DNA of 64,000 nucleotides from positions 13,764,001 to 13,828,000 of the forward strand of contig JBHGNT010000004.1 of NCBI GenBank assembly GCA_043228905.1, in the 5' to 3' direction. A program made the translations under genes and the position numbers. Numbering within the stretch: the first letter of the stretch is position 1; every line of letters starts with the position of its first letter. Positions 21,103 to 32,600 of the stretch are shown here, in pieces. The stretch is from Azolla caroliniana. Lineage: Eukaryota; Polypodiophyta. The notes below the pieces were generated by a model that searched no databases, was not told the origin of the DNA, and was given only the letters and a program-made list of their open reading frames with translations.

Positions 21103-22270
21103 ATGGAAGACTCGTTCGGCGGCATGTTTAAGTTAACCAACTCCAACTACTCAGTGTGGAAATCGAAGTTGAGGGACATGCTCGTATGCAAAGACCTCTA
21201 GCTACGGAGACAATATTGATGCATTGACTTGGAACATAATGCATCTTACGACGGCAACATATATAAGGTGTTTTATAGATATGAGTCTATACAACAACTT
21301 TGATGAGGAGACGAGTGTCGACGTCCTCTAGAAGAAAATTGACATGATGTTTGAAAACAAGAACGCCGTGAACAGAGTCTCAGTTTTCAGAAAAATAGTG
21401 ACAGTTCGGTACCAAGATGACTCCAGCATGCCGGAGTATATTAATGCCTTCCAAGGACTAATGAATCAAACCACCTGGGTCGAAGTACCTCTTGCCAACA
21501 AGGTATTAGCACTGTTGCTGTTGGGATCCCTGCCGAACAGTTGGGAAATGCTAGTTGTCACATTATGCAACGTAGGACCGCAAGGGAAGTTAAGCTTGTT
21601 GAATGAAGAAGCTTGCCGGAAGGACCGAGATTCCAATACTGACCTGAAGGCCCTTGTCACGGAAAGTGACACGAATCGAGGAAGAGGCAAAAATCGAAGT
21701 CCTTAGAATCGAGATAAGTCGGGGACAAGGCTGAAGTCGAGGGGAAGGACCATGTGCTTCTATTGTGGCAATTTGGGGCACTTCCAAAAGAATTGTCGAC
21801 ACTTCCAAAAGGAGAAAGGGGGAGTTGATGGTGTAGAGACAAAGAAAATACCATACAGAAAGAACAACTCAGCAATCGTCGCGAGTGAAGAGGAGTAGTT
21901 GTTCATTAGTGAACAAAATGACGTCAATCTCGCCGGCGAAGAATCGACATGGGTGGTCGATTCGGGTGCGTCGTTTCAACTAACCCCCGACCAAAAATGC
22001 TTATGATCATACAAGGATGGAGAGCACGGTCTTGTAAGAATGGGAAATGAGAGATCATACTGAATCGTTGGCATAGGAGATGTGTGTATAATGACATCGG
22101 ACGGGTGTAGTCTAGTGTTGAGAGATGTTTGACATGTTCCGGATGTTCGATTGAACTTCATATCAGCCAGTCAGCTAGATGATGAAGGCTACATGGGTAA
22201 CATCCGGAATGACATCATGCAATTTTGCAAGGGAACTCTGATCATAGCTCGAGCCCGGAAGACCAGCACG
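21103..22270 (+). pseudogene. Copia gag-protease, second tandem copy
   Basis: Second copy of the gag to protease region (MEDSFGGMFKLTN, FENKNAVNRVSVF, LLLLGSLPNSWEML). Zinc knuckle near 21750 reads CFYCGNLGHFQKNC, here the intact CX2CX4HX4C. Protease near 21950 keeps WVVDSGASFQLT, so it is better preserved than the first copy. It runs through SASQLDDEGYMGN-like sequence (after 22160) and stops abruptly at about 22270 against a minus-strand copia. Confidence 0.8.
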
Positions 22271-22990
22271 CTGCACGTAGCCTTTTGCCACTAACCGGGC
22301 CTTGTACCGGTTGACAGAGCTATCGGTGTTGTATTTGACCTTGTATACCCACTGACAATCGATTGGTTTCACTCTTGTTGGTGCATCCACCAATCCCACG
22401 TCTGATTGTCCATGACCGCGTGCATCTCTTCTTCCATGGTCTTCTGCCGGTTCGGATCCTTAGCCGCTTCTGTGTAGCTCTCCGGCTCATCCACGGCTGC
22501 CACGTTCACCATGTACGCATAATGATGTGCCATATACTCGTTATATCCGTATAGAACTATGGGGTTGGTAGATTGGCACAATTTCTGCTCTATTGATTTC
22601 TTGGACCTGTTGCCTGACTTAGACTTCTCTTTTGAAGATCCGTCTTTGTTCTTTCCGAAGTCCAATTCACTCTGATCCGACTCATCTCTACCAGTGTCAT
22701 ATTCCAATATCTTCTTCTTCCCTTTCTCTTTGCCCGTGAATTGTCTGATTGGTTCCTTGAGCGAGGAGAGCATAGCCGAGTCTTCGCTACTTTCCGGCTC
22801 GTCCTCTGGTTGACCGCTCCGGCTCAATCAATCCAGATTGGTCCACTGATCTAGAGGGAAGTCACACTCTGGTCGTTCAGATTCTGCAACACTGCCCTCT
22901 ATGCCGGAGTCTGTCGCCTCATCCGCAGCAATCGGCTCGGGTTTAGGTGATGGGAGGTACCAAGATGCTAATTTTTCGAAGACAAAATCA
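22271..22990 (-). pseudogene. Copia integrase/RT linker and RT start
   Basis: Minus-strand reading from 22990: end of integrase (ASWYLPSPKPEPIA), acidic/serine linker (PEDEPESSEDS, KEKGKKKILEYD), then the RT start (YTEAAKDPNRQKTMEEEMHAVMDNQTW, VYKVKYNTDSSVNRYKARLVAKGY), ending at 22271. It belongs to the family of 9481-11902 (same linker motifs). It meets the plus-strand protease of the other copia head to head. Confidence 0.8.
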
Positions 22991-22993
22991 TAG

Positions 22994-24893
22994 TGTCGTG
23001 ATCTTTCTAACACATAGTGTGAAACCACCCTCGAAAAGAAGCAAAATAGTAGTTTAAATAAACTAGTATTGTGAAGTCAACTTTATTGGTAGCAAAATTA
23101 CTTTTTCATTTTGACAAAGGTAATTCCTTATAAATAAAAGGTCAAAGGATTGAACCTTACAATAAAGAATGATGAATATTAAGTTAGAGGTGGTTTTCAA
23201 AAGTAGACAAAAGCAGAGAAAAAAATGGAGAGGAAAAAAAAGCACGCGTGGATATGAGGCGCTTAGTAGAGAAAAAAGCTCATAACTTCCTTGTTAGATG
23301 TCCAAATTAGAAAAAAAAAGATGCATAAGAAAGCTAACCCAAAGAGCTTTCCAAGAATTTCTTGCATGTGAAATTTAGAGGTAGAAAACAGAAATAGTGA
23401 GCAAAAGAATAATCGACTCATATAGACAAGCTTTTTTTAGGGGAAAAAGGCAAGCAATCCTAAACCTATAAATAAGATCCTATTGTAGTGAAGAAGGGGG
23501 GGAGGAAGAAGGAACACGGAAGTTCTACTCAATTGGAAGGCAAAAGAAGAAGGATCAACAACATCGAGAGGCATCATCAACAAAGAATCACCTTCTTCTA
23601 TATTCCACTCTCTTCTTCTCTACACCTCTCTACATATACTTATGAGTCTTACCCACTAAGCGACTACAAGTTACTTATTATAATTATTATTATATATATA
23701 TTTTTTATACATTATTTCATGAGATGTGCGTGGAACCCCGCTTTTTCTCACTCTGTACATGCCACACCACGACATCCACCCCCACCAAACCGCACATCCT
23801 CCGGCATGTGCCAAAGAAAAGTGATGTGGTGAGGCCAAATGTTGTCAACCTTTGTTTTCTTTCCCTCGTCACGCCTTCGCCGCACGAAATCAACCATAAG
23901 ATTCAACATAATCTCTTCTTCATTTGTCTTTGTCATCCCCAACCACTCTTTCACATCGGGTTCACCAATGTCGCAAAAATTTCGCGTGCATGTGTCGCTT
24001 GAACGGAACCGCCGGGGCCTTAGACCGGGGAGACAAAAGTAGTGAGGAAGTGGAAGATTAAGTCAAAGACATGGGGAAATATACATAAGTTTTGATATAA
24101 ATCAGGGTTTTTGTTATTATTATTATTTTACAATTTATAGGCTTGACACCACGATTTCGGTCGTTAATACAATAATCGGTTATAAATCAACCAAAGGGGC
24201 TAAAATAAACCGGCGAAGGCGAGTCTAGTGGGCTCCGAGTCTCACTACTTCCGACGGCTATGTTGCCTCGATTCGGAGTAGCTCTTGTGCCACTACAACC
24301 TCCCTTACGCCACGGGCTACCAAGTTGACTACCACCGAGATGCTGAAGAAGCCATTGTGGAAGGAATCCAAGACCTAAAATCTCTTGAGTAAGAAGTAGA
24401 ATAGAATCTAAACTCACAAACCCTAAAAACCTAATCCTCTAGTATGTTGAGGAGAAAGAAGAAGCTCTCAAACCCTAACCCTAGAAGAAGAGGAGAAGAT
24501 GGAAAAAGGGATAAGGAGAAAGGGAGGCGACAAAACCCTAACCCAAGATGAAGAGGAAAAGATGAAACCCTAGTGGTACACCCCTAGAAGCCAAAATGGG
24601 CGACCCCCAAATAAGCCCTATCCCTCCTTTCTTATAAAGGAAAGAGGAGCTTATTTTAACATTACATGCTTTTTTTATTTTATTTCCTTTATCACAAAAA
24701 TGTAAGGATATCAAAATACTCCTTGATTTGTAGCAAGAGAGGCTCGAACTCTACACATACTTATAAGCCTTACTCACCAAGCGACTACAAGTTACTTATT
24801 ATTATTATTATTATTATTTTGTTTTTTATACATTATTTCATGAGATGTGCGTGGAACCTCGCTTTTTCTCACACTACACACGCCACACCACGA
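22994..24893 (-). mobile_element. Probable internally deleted TRIM-like LTR element
   Basis: Two ends share about 140 bp (23628-23770 and 24750-24893: accaagcgactacaagttac ... catgccacaccacgaca). Each ends CACGACA, as do LTRs of the gag-only element at 56504-60283. Minus-strand sequence just after 23970 is TTGGTGAACCCGATGTG, nearly the primer-binding site of that element. Just before 23770 there is a ggtgggggtgga polypurine-like tract. The 199 bp between (23771-23969) ends with a FGGGGC peptide like FGGGEC of the gag-only protein. I read it as LTR (23970-24893), 199-bp internal, LTR (22994-23770); the outer parts of the two LTRs are not clearly similar, so the boundaries are tentative. Confidence 0.45.
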
Positions 24894-27102
24894 CAACGGC
24901 TAACTTGGACTTATTTCGAACGGGGATTGTAGCACTTATACCCCTTATGTTTGTCGCAGTGGCCAATCAAGACGCACCTCTCAGATTTTGCATCCTGTTT
25001 CCTTCGCTTTTCATCTAGCACATGCACATATGCAATGCTGCTGAATACCCGAAGGTGCGCCAAATTCAACTTCTGCTTGAAATACAATTCGTGCGGCGAC
25101 ATCTTTGGCCCTGAGGCAATAATCTAATTCTGTATGTAGACGGCTGTCCGAATTGCTTCGGCCCAAAAAATTTGAGGCATGCTCTTCTCCTCCAGCATTG
25201 CCCTCGCCACTTCTACCAACGTCCGATTCCGATGTTCAGCCACGCCATTGTGGTCCAACGTGTATCTACATGAGAACTCTTGGCAAATTCCCTTGGTCTG
25301 TAGATAACTAGTGAACTGGCCAAAAAAGTACTCTTTCCTGCCATCCCATTTCATATACTTAATCTTCCTTCTGGTTTCTCGCTCTACATGATCTTTCGGT
25401 CTTCGAAGCAAGAGAAGAATTCTTTATTCTTCCCGATAAGATAGATCCAAGTGTGTCAACTGAAATCGTAGATGAAGGAGACGAAATACCGACTCCTGCC
25501 GATGCTCACGTTTTTTCTCGGTCCCTACACATCCCAATGAATAAGATCGAGCTGATTCTGGCTCCAATTCTTCTCGTTGGGGGAACGGAAGCTTGTACTG
25601 CTTGCCGAGTTGGCAAGCTTCACACCTTTCTAGACACTGAACTTCGACATTCCGGAAACTACGTGTTCCGACTGCAACTCTTTTACATGGCTGAATCGCT
25701 TGTGCCACAGGTCGATATCCGATTCGACCTTTTGTCCTTTCGCGTACAACGCGGTTCCGGCTTGATTAGTGTCGAGGATGAACATCCTCCCTTCACGGCA
25801 CCCTTGCGTGATTACTTTGCCTTCCTCTTCTATGAAGCAGTCGAGATGCGTGAATTGAACCTGCATTCCCTGGTCGACGATCTGACCGACCGACACCAAG
25901 TTCTTCGTTATTGTCAGGACGTACAACACGTTCATGAGTTTCCCTTTTTGCCCGACCTGACTGAGGGGAACTTCTCTGACATGTTCGATGGTATGCGAAG
26001 TGTCGTCTCCCGTTTCAACCACTCCTTGCGATTCCGGTTTCTCCAAGTACGAGAACCATTCCTCGTGACTTGTCATATGATTTGATGATCTGAAATCAAC
26101 ATACCACACCTCGCTCGATTTCGAGGTGTTCACGGCCATAGAATTGGCCTTATGCTTCATTACGAAGGTTGGACCCGATTTGTTTTCTGCTCGTTTAGAA
26201 CCTTCTGCATAGTGCGATGTATGACGCCTCTCTGCGTCTCTTCGGCTCGATCCGGCTATGTCCAAATCTGCTCTCTTTTTCCAGCACTCGCTCTCCTTGT
26301 GGCCTTTCTTGTCACAATACCAGCATTTTGACGCGGCCTTCTCCTATCGGCTTCCGGCGCCGCCAAGACTCCCCTTGCTTGTGGAGGGTCCGGAACTGCT
26401 GTCGGCATATTGATTATGCCACTTGTTTTGCTCTTGTCGGCCACCTCCATTGTGTGCCAATCCGCCTTATCCACCACGACCACGGGGCCTATCTTCCTCC
26501 GTGTACAACATCTTGCCGTCGGTGTGCGTCCTTGTCGACGCACCCGCGTGATTTTCCTCCATAAGAAACATTGATTGAAGCTCGAAGAACGAAGGCGTAT
26601 TCTCCCTCGTACAGACCGCCGTTCAAAAGATTCCAAACCTGGACGCAAGCCCACCAAGGCAAACCTGCACCATATCATCTTCCTCAACCTTCACGTTGAT
26701 GGAGGCGAGAGAATCGTAGATTTCCTTGATTCGGGTCGTGTAATCAGCCATAGACAGATCTTTCTGTCAGACATTGTTGAGCTCCTTCCTAAGTTACAGC
26801 TTCCTGGCCGTTGTGTTTGCGGAGAAAATCTTTTTGAGATTCACGGACGCGTCCTTTGGCATCTTAGCATCCTGAATATAGCTCAATAGGTGGTTGCTCA
26901 CACAGGATGCAAAACAGTAGAGAACTCTACTTGCCGCTTGTTCCCAAGCCGAGAAATCTTTGTGTGTGGAATCGGATGCTACATCATTAGCTCCTTTGAC
27001 ATAACTCCAATAGCCGTGACTGAGCAGGTACTAGTGCATCTTGTACGACCAAGATGTGTAGTTGCTCCTATTGAACTTTTCAGTTGGTAGCGAGCTTCCC
27101 AT
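24894..27102 (-). pseudogene. Copia gag-protease-integrase, decayed and truncated
   Basis: Starts at an ATG near 27102 on the minus strand (GSSLPTEKF-like). UBN2-like gag follows (26900-26570), a Gly/Arg-rich nucleocapsid, a Cys/His knuckle near 26320-26280, and protease near 26100 (WYVDFRSSNHMTSH; D-S-G changed). GAG-pre-integrase lies near 25660 (DLWHKRFSHV, CEACQLGKQYKLPF), and the integrase at 25411-24911 (KWDGRKEYF, RYTLDHNGVAEHRNR with the catalytic Glu, LRVFSSIAYVHV). RT and RNase H are missing: at 24893 it abuts the end of the TRIM-like LTR. Same family as 9481-11902. Confidence 0.8.
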
Positions 27103-27224
27103 ACCTCTGTCCATATTGTTGTCTTTTTCTTTTCCAAAAAGGACGAAGAACAACTTCAACGATGTTTTGTCGCAAGCTTTTCTTGTCGGCTGCAGAGGAC
27201 TTCAACCCTCGCACTCTGATAGCA

Positions 27225-27615
27225 TGTAAAAGAATATGTGTGCAGAAGCGTGTGCGTAAACGGAGAGTACACAGTTTGGAAATAAAACAGAAAACATAGA
27301 GATGGAGATGGAGATGGAGAGACAGAGAGAGTAGACAACTCAGTTCTATTTCAAAATAATGATGCTCTATATATACATCGTGCTCGGTGAGCACCTTTTA
27401 TACAAGCCCTGACACAAGTACTGATAGTACTTGACTGCTCATAAATGAGCCACGACATTCATTCCCAAAATTATTCCTTACAAGGAATATCTCTCTAACG
27501 GCCTTTCGGTTTACGCACCGATACGACCAAGTTATGCGTACTAACTTGTGCATCTAATCTACGCACTAGTTTATGCGTCATATTACGCACCCAATGTTGA
27601 GCTTGTTACTCAACA
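27225..27615 (-). repeat. Copia 5' LTR
   Basis: 391 bp, minus strand TGTTGAGTAACAAGC to the end at 27225, followed by a degenerate PBS (atgctatcagag). It contains (GGAGAT)n-like repeats at 27298-27320 and several copies of a ttatgcg/ctaactt motif near 27520-27590. It heads the element at 24894-27102. Confidence 0.75.
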
Positions 27616-28020
27616 CTAAGGCTTGTGTAGGGGGGCTTAATATGTGATATGATCATCATTATCATCAATAAAACCTTCTTCTTATTCTTACTCTCATTGA
27701 TCTTGTTCTAATTTATCTTCTCAAGTGTACTAATTTTCCTTTCCAAGAGTGGCATTGTTTTCCTCGACTCTACGCTCACATGTTATCTTTTTGATAACTT
27801 GTAAGAGTCCTCCTTGGTTCAAGATCCTGGAGATCCCACCCCAATAGCACATGCACAAGCGAATCTTCCCGATATCATTTGGTGAACTCGACGTGAAGAG
27901 CGGCAGTGGAGGATGAAGATGGATGAAAAATATCTCATGGAGGAAATGTCAAAGATGATGATGGATGTTTTGGGAAATGTGAAAGAGCTCCCCGAAAACC
28001 CCACCCCGTCTTCCACGCCC
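27616..28020. other. Unassigned stretch, possible gypsy leader
   Basis: No clear gene. The piece ttggttcaagatcctggagatccc followed by a purine-rich coding-like stretch (27900-28010) resembles the LTR-to-gag leader of a Ty3 element, but there is no second LTR to confirm it. Confidence 0.3.
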
Positions 28021-28770
28021 AGACAAAGCACATTGAAGTACACTATCATTTTGTCTACGAGTGAGTTCTCTTAGGTGAGATCAACCTTGTGTATGTTCCG
28101 GCAAAAGGGGAAAATCTAAAGTCGGTATTGTATGCACTAGTAGTCGGCTCCTTGATGTACGCGATCAACATGGCCTGACATTGCTCATGTCATCACAATC
28201 GTCAACAGATTTATGCACAATCCCGATTGATCGCATTGGAATGTAATTAAGCATGTGTTTAGATACCTTGTGGGCACAAAAGACTATGGCATCCTATTCG
28301 GCTCGAATGATACATCAAGCGTAGTCGGTTATACCAACTCGGACTTTGTTGGCTTTGTAGACAATCAAAAGTCAACAACTGGATATTGCTTCAAATTCGG
28401 CAATGAAGCAATCTTGTGGAAATCGAAACTTTAGAAGTGCACTGCCACATCAACAATCGAGGCCGAGGCTCTATGGCTCAGTCGGCTGGCGCACACGTTT
28501 TAGCAAGTTGACTCCGACTCGGCTCCAGTTGTCTACACCGACAATCAGGGTGTTGTTGCTCTATCTAAAACTCCGGTTCATGACAATGCCTCCAAGCATA
28601 TCGGCGTTTGATATCACATAGTTCAAGACTACGTCATTTCAGGAAAAATCGGCCTCAAGAAGATTCCTACAACCGATAATGTCATAGATGGGATTACCAA
28701 GTGTCTTTCCACCGATCGATTTTGATCCCTTTGGCACCAGATGGGCGTAGAGAAGAATTAGTCCGATTGA
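28021..28770 (+). pseudogene. Copia RNase H relic
   Basis: RNase H blocks: TKHIEVHYHFV at 28028 (out of order), VGSLMYAIN (28140), GTKDYGILFGSNDT, VGYTNSDFVGFVDNQKSTTGYCF, ILWKSK, ATSTIEAEAL, VYTDNQGVVAL, SKHIGV and VIDGITKCLS. Several TGA/TAG stops interrupt it. The first block should come near the end, so the region is a join of two copies. The element at 29001-34320 inserted about 230 bp downstream, in what may be this copy's LTR (possible start TGTTCTCC at 28786). Confidence 0.8.
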
Positions 28771-29000
28771 GTCGGATATTCAGGATGTTCTCCGACAATC
28801 AACATTGACAGTTTGAAGCTTATCTTCAGTTCTTCTTGCCTCGACCGACTCGGCCTTTTGTTCTCGGATTTTGCCGACTCAAACAAAACCGATATGTTCG
28901 ATAACTTTGTATAATTTGTAATTCCTATTTATTCTTTTTACATATTTTTTTGTATACACCCATTATGGGTATATAATGGCCGTATTCACATTGTCCCTTG

Positions 29001-29603
29001 TGTTGGGATTACGGTCCCTCCGGATGGGATGGTCGGATGTCCGGGAATCGGATGATGAAGACCCCGGCTACGGAGCCGGATGATGAAGACCCCGGTTACG
29101 GAGCCGGATGATGAAGACCCCGGCTACGGAGCCGGATGACGAATGTACCCGGAGAGAGATCCGGATGCGGGGACATATTTGTGAATATGTTTGCTAAGGG
29201 CCCTTGAGGCTATATTTGTAAATAGCCCGAAAGTCATATGTGTATAAATATGACTTAGGGCAAACAGTTTTAAGTTGTTGCTAAGTTTTCTTGTTTTCAC
29301 TTAGAGGGAGTGAAGAGAGCAGCCGAGAGAGAGAGAGACGAAGAGGTCGTTGCCTCTGTGTATTACCGCCGCCTGTGGCGAAGACAGTGAGCTCAAGGTT
29401 GTTGCCTTGTAGCCTCACCATTGTACATCCTTGTTTGTAGTGATAGTTGGAGTTTGAGGACTCCCGTGGTTTTTCCCATTTAGGGCTTTCCACGTAAAAC
29501 ATCCAGTGTACTCTTCTCTCTATTGTCTACGTGCATTTTGTATTTCCTGTTTTCTGTGAGTTAATCCTATTCCTCGGTTGTGGCCGAGCACTGTTTTGCA
29601 ACA
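29001..29603 (+). repeat. 5' LTR of copia 29001-34320
   Basis: TGTTGGGATTACGG to GTTTTGCAACA. Contains three 28-bp tandem units (gatgatgaagaccccgg...) at 29051-29078, 29079-29106 and 29107-29134, in the U3 part where enhancers usually lie, and a TATA box TATAAATA at 29243-29250. The (GA)n run near 29320 is probably in R/U5. Confidence 0.95.
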
Positions 29604-29604
29604 A

Positions 29605-29617
29605 GTGGTATTAGAGC
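29605..29617 (+). other. tRNA-iMet primer-binding site
   Basis: GTGGTATTAGAGC directly follows the 5' LTR; it differs at one base from TGGTATCAGAGC. Confidence 0.85.
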
Positions 29618-29633
29618 GACGGCAGTGCAGAAA

Positions 29634-32600
29634 ATGGAAGGCGGCAGCAGCGGGCAGCCGGGGATGATGGTGCTGAATGCGCAGAACTATGCCGACTAGA
29701 AGATAAAGATGGAGGATCTGCTCATTGTTCGGGACCTGTATGAACCGATCGACAGGTCGGAAATACCCAAGGGGGTACTTGAGACGGAATGGAGGCTTCT
29801 GAACCGGAAAGCCGTTGCAACCATTCGGCAATACGTCGACGTGAGCGTTCTACAACATGTGGCGAACGACACCAACGCATATGAGATGTGGCGGAAGCTG
29901 TCGGGCCTCTACGAGAGGAAGAATGCGTTGAACCGGACCTCCCTGATGAGGAAGATAGTGAACCTCAAGTACCGGGACGGCGAGAGTATGGTGGAACACG
30001 TAAGCACGTTCATGGGATTCGTGAACCAGCTTGCGGCGATCAAGTTCCCGTTGGAGGATGCAATGCAAGCCATCATCCTGATGTGTACATTGCCGGAAAG
30101 CTGGGAGAACTTGGTGGTGACTCTCAGCACCTCCTGCACCGAAGATAACTTGTCTCTACAAACGGTAAAGACAAGCATTTTGAACGAAGAAGCGCGTCGG
30201 AGAGATAAAGAACCGGTTTCCGATCCGAAGATGCTGCTTACCGAATCGGATCGGGGAAGACAATGGAACCGGAGTCCGCAAAGACGGGAGAAGTCGGGGA
30301 CCCGGTCGCAGTCAAGAGGAAGGCCCACATGCTTCCACTGTGGGAAGCCGGGGCACCTCCGGAAGAATTGTCGGCATTACCGAAAGGACAACGGAGCCGA
30401 CGACACCGATTCGAAGAAGTCACCGGAGAGAAACGGTGCATACCGGGGAGCCACGGACCGGAGAGGTCCGGATCGGCGAGGGCAGGACCGGAAAGGAACG
30501 ACGGCACTCGCGGCAAGTGAAGAAGAGATAATGCTCATTACCGAAGAGAGGGAGCTGAACCTTGCGGGTGAAGAGATGACCTGGGTGGTCGATTCCGGAG
30601 CGTCGTTCCACCTGACCCCGGAGAAGAAATACTTCTCATCCTACACAGCCGGTGAGCACGGCTGTGTCCGGATGGGAAATGAAGGTACATGCCGGATTGC
30701 CGGCATAGGAGACGTGTGGCTGATGACATCAACCGGATGCAAGATGCTGCTGAAGGATGTTCGACACGTTCCGGAGGTTCGATTGAACCTGATTTCGGCC
30801 AGGAGGCTAGACGATGAAGGCTACACGGGTAGCATCCGGAACGGTGTCATGAAGTTCAGCAAAGGGAGCCTGATAGTGGCTCGGGCCCGGAAGATCAACA
30901 CACTGTACCTGATGAATTCCCGGCTATGTCCGGAGGAGCTGAACGTGGCAGCTGACACTGTCGGTGAGCTATGGCACAAGAGACTGTGCCACATGAGCAA
31001 GAAGGGGATGAAGAGGCTTGCCGAAGACAACCTGATACCGGTAAAGCATGTACACTTGGGGAAGTGTACCGACTGTCTGGCCGGTAAGCAAAACCGGACC
31101 TCCTTCCACACAAGGCCACCGACGAGACGTAGCGCACCATTGGAGTTGGTGCACACTGACGTGTGTCAAGTAGAGACGAAGTCACATGGCGGAGCCCAGT
31201 ACTTCGTGACATTCATTGATGACCACAGCCGGAAGCTGTGGACGGCACCGTTGAAGACAAAGGACCAAGTATTGTCCGTCTTCAAAGAACTCCACGCGAG
31301 AGTGGAAAGGGAATCCGGCAAGAAGCTGAAAGCGATACGAGCGGATAACGGAGGGGAATACCGGGGGCAGTTCCAGGAGTACTGTCGCTCGAAGGGAATC
31401 CGGCTCGAGTTTACTGTGCCGAAGACGCCGGAACTGAACGGGCTGGCCGAGAGGATGAACCGGACCATAATGGAGAGGGTCCGGAGTATGCTGGCGCATG
31501 CGAAATTACCCAAGGGGTTTTGGGCTGAGGCAATGTCGACGGCGACATACGTGATAAACAGATCACCCTCAGTACCTTTGGACGGAGACACGCCGCAGAG
31601 AGTGTGGACCGGTAGGGAAGTATCCTACCGGCATCTGAAGGTGTTCGGGTGTCTCGCATACGTGCATGTGGCAAAGGACCGGAGAGGAAAGCTAGATCCG
31701 AAGACCCGGCCATGCATATTCCTCGGTTACGGCGACGACGAGTTCGGCTACCGAGTATGGGACCCGGTCGACAAGAAGATATTCAGGAGTCGAGATATCA
31801 TCTTCATGGAGGACAAGACACTCGCCGACTGGGAGTCGGAGAAGAAGATGAAGAGCTCCAAGTTGACCGGTGAGGATCAACTCTACGAAGAGCAGTCCCG
31901 ACCGGCAAGGGACCGGTTAGCACTCGAGGATCCGACCGAAGACGGTGAAGAAACAGAACCGGCCGAGGAAGACGAAACTGATACCGGAACCGGCCCCGAT
32001 CCCGAAATGGATTCGGATGAAGAGGAAACGGAGGAGCCGGTTACCGAAGCTCCGGAACAGAGATATCCTCTAAGAGAGAGAAGGCCCCCCCGGAGATTTC
32101 CGGAACCAGAGCACGTGCTGCTAACCGACGAGGGGGAGCCGGAGAGTTTTGAAGAAGCAAAGCTTGACACCCATAGCAGCAGGTGGTTAAGTGCCATGCA
32201 GGAGGAGATGGATTCCCTGCATGAGAACCACACATATGAACTTGTGGAGTTGCCGAAAGGAAAGCGGGCACTTCGAAACAAGTGGGTGTTCAAGCTGAAA
32301 CCGGGAGATGTCGGAAACCCCCCGAGATACAAAGCCAGGATCGTGGTGAAGGGGTTCCAGCAGAAGAAGGGCGTCGACTTCGACGAGATATTTGCCCCGG
32401 TAGTGAAGATGACCTCCATCCGGACGGTGCTGAGCATAGCGGCAAGCATGGACCTCGAGGTAGAACAGATGGACGTGAAGACGGCATTCCTTCACGGTGA
32501 CCTCGAAGAAGAGATCTACATGCATAAACCGGAAGGATTCGAGAAGAAAGGGAAGGAGCACCTGGTATGCCGGTTGAAGAAGAGCCTTTACGGACTGAAG

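Noticed and set aside
24460-24540. Telomere-like repeats (ccctaa phrases)
   Set aside because: Only two or three scattered copies, not a tandem run.
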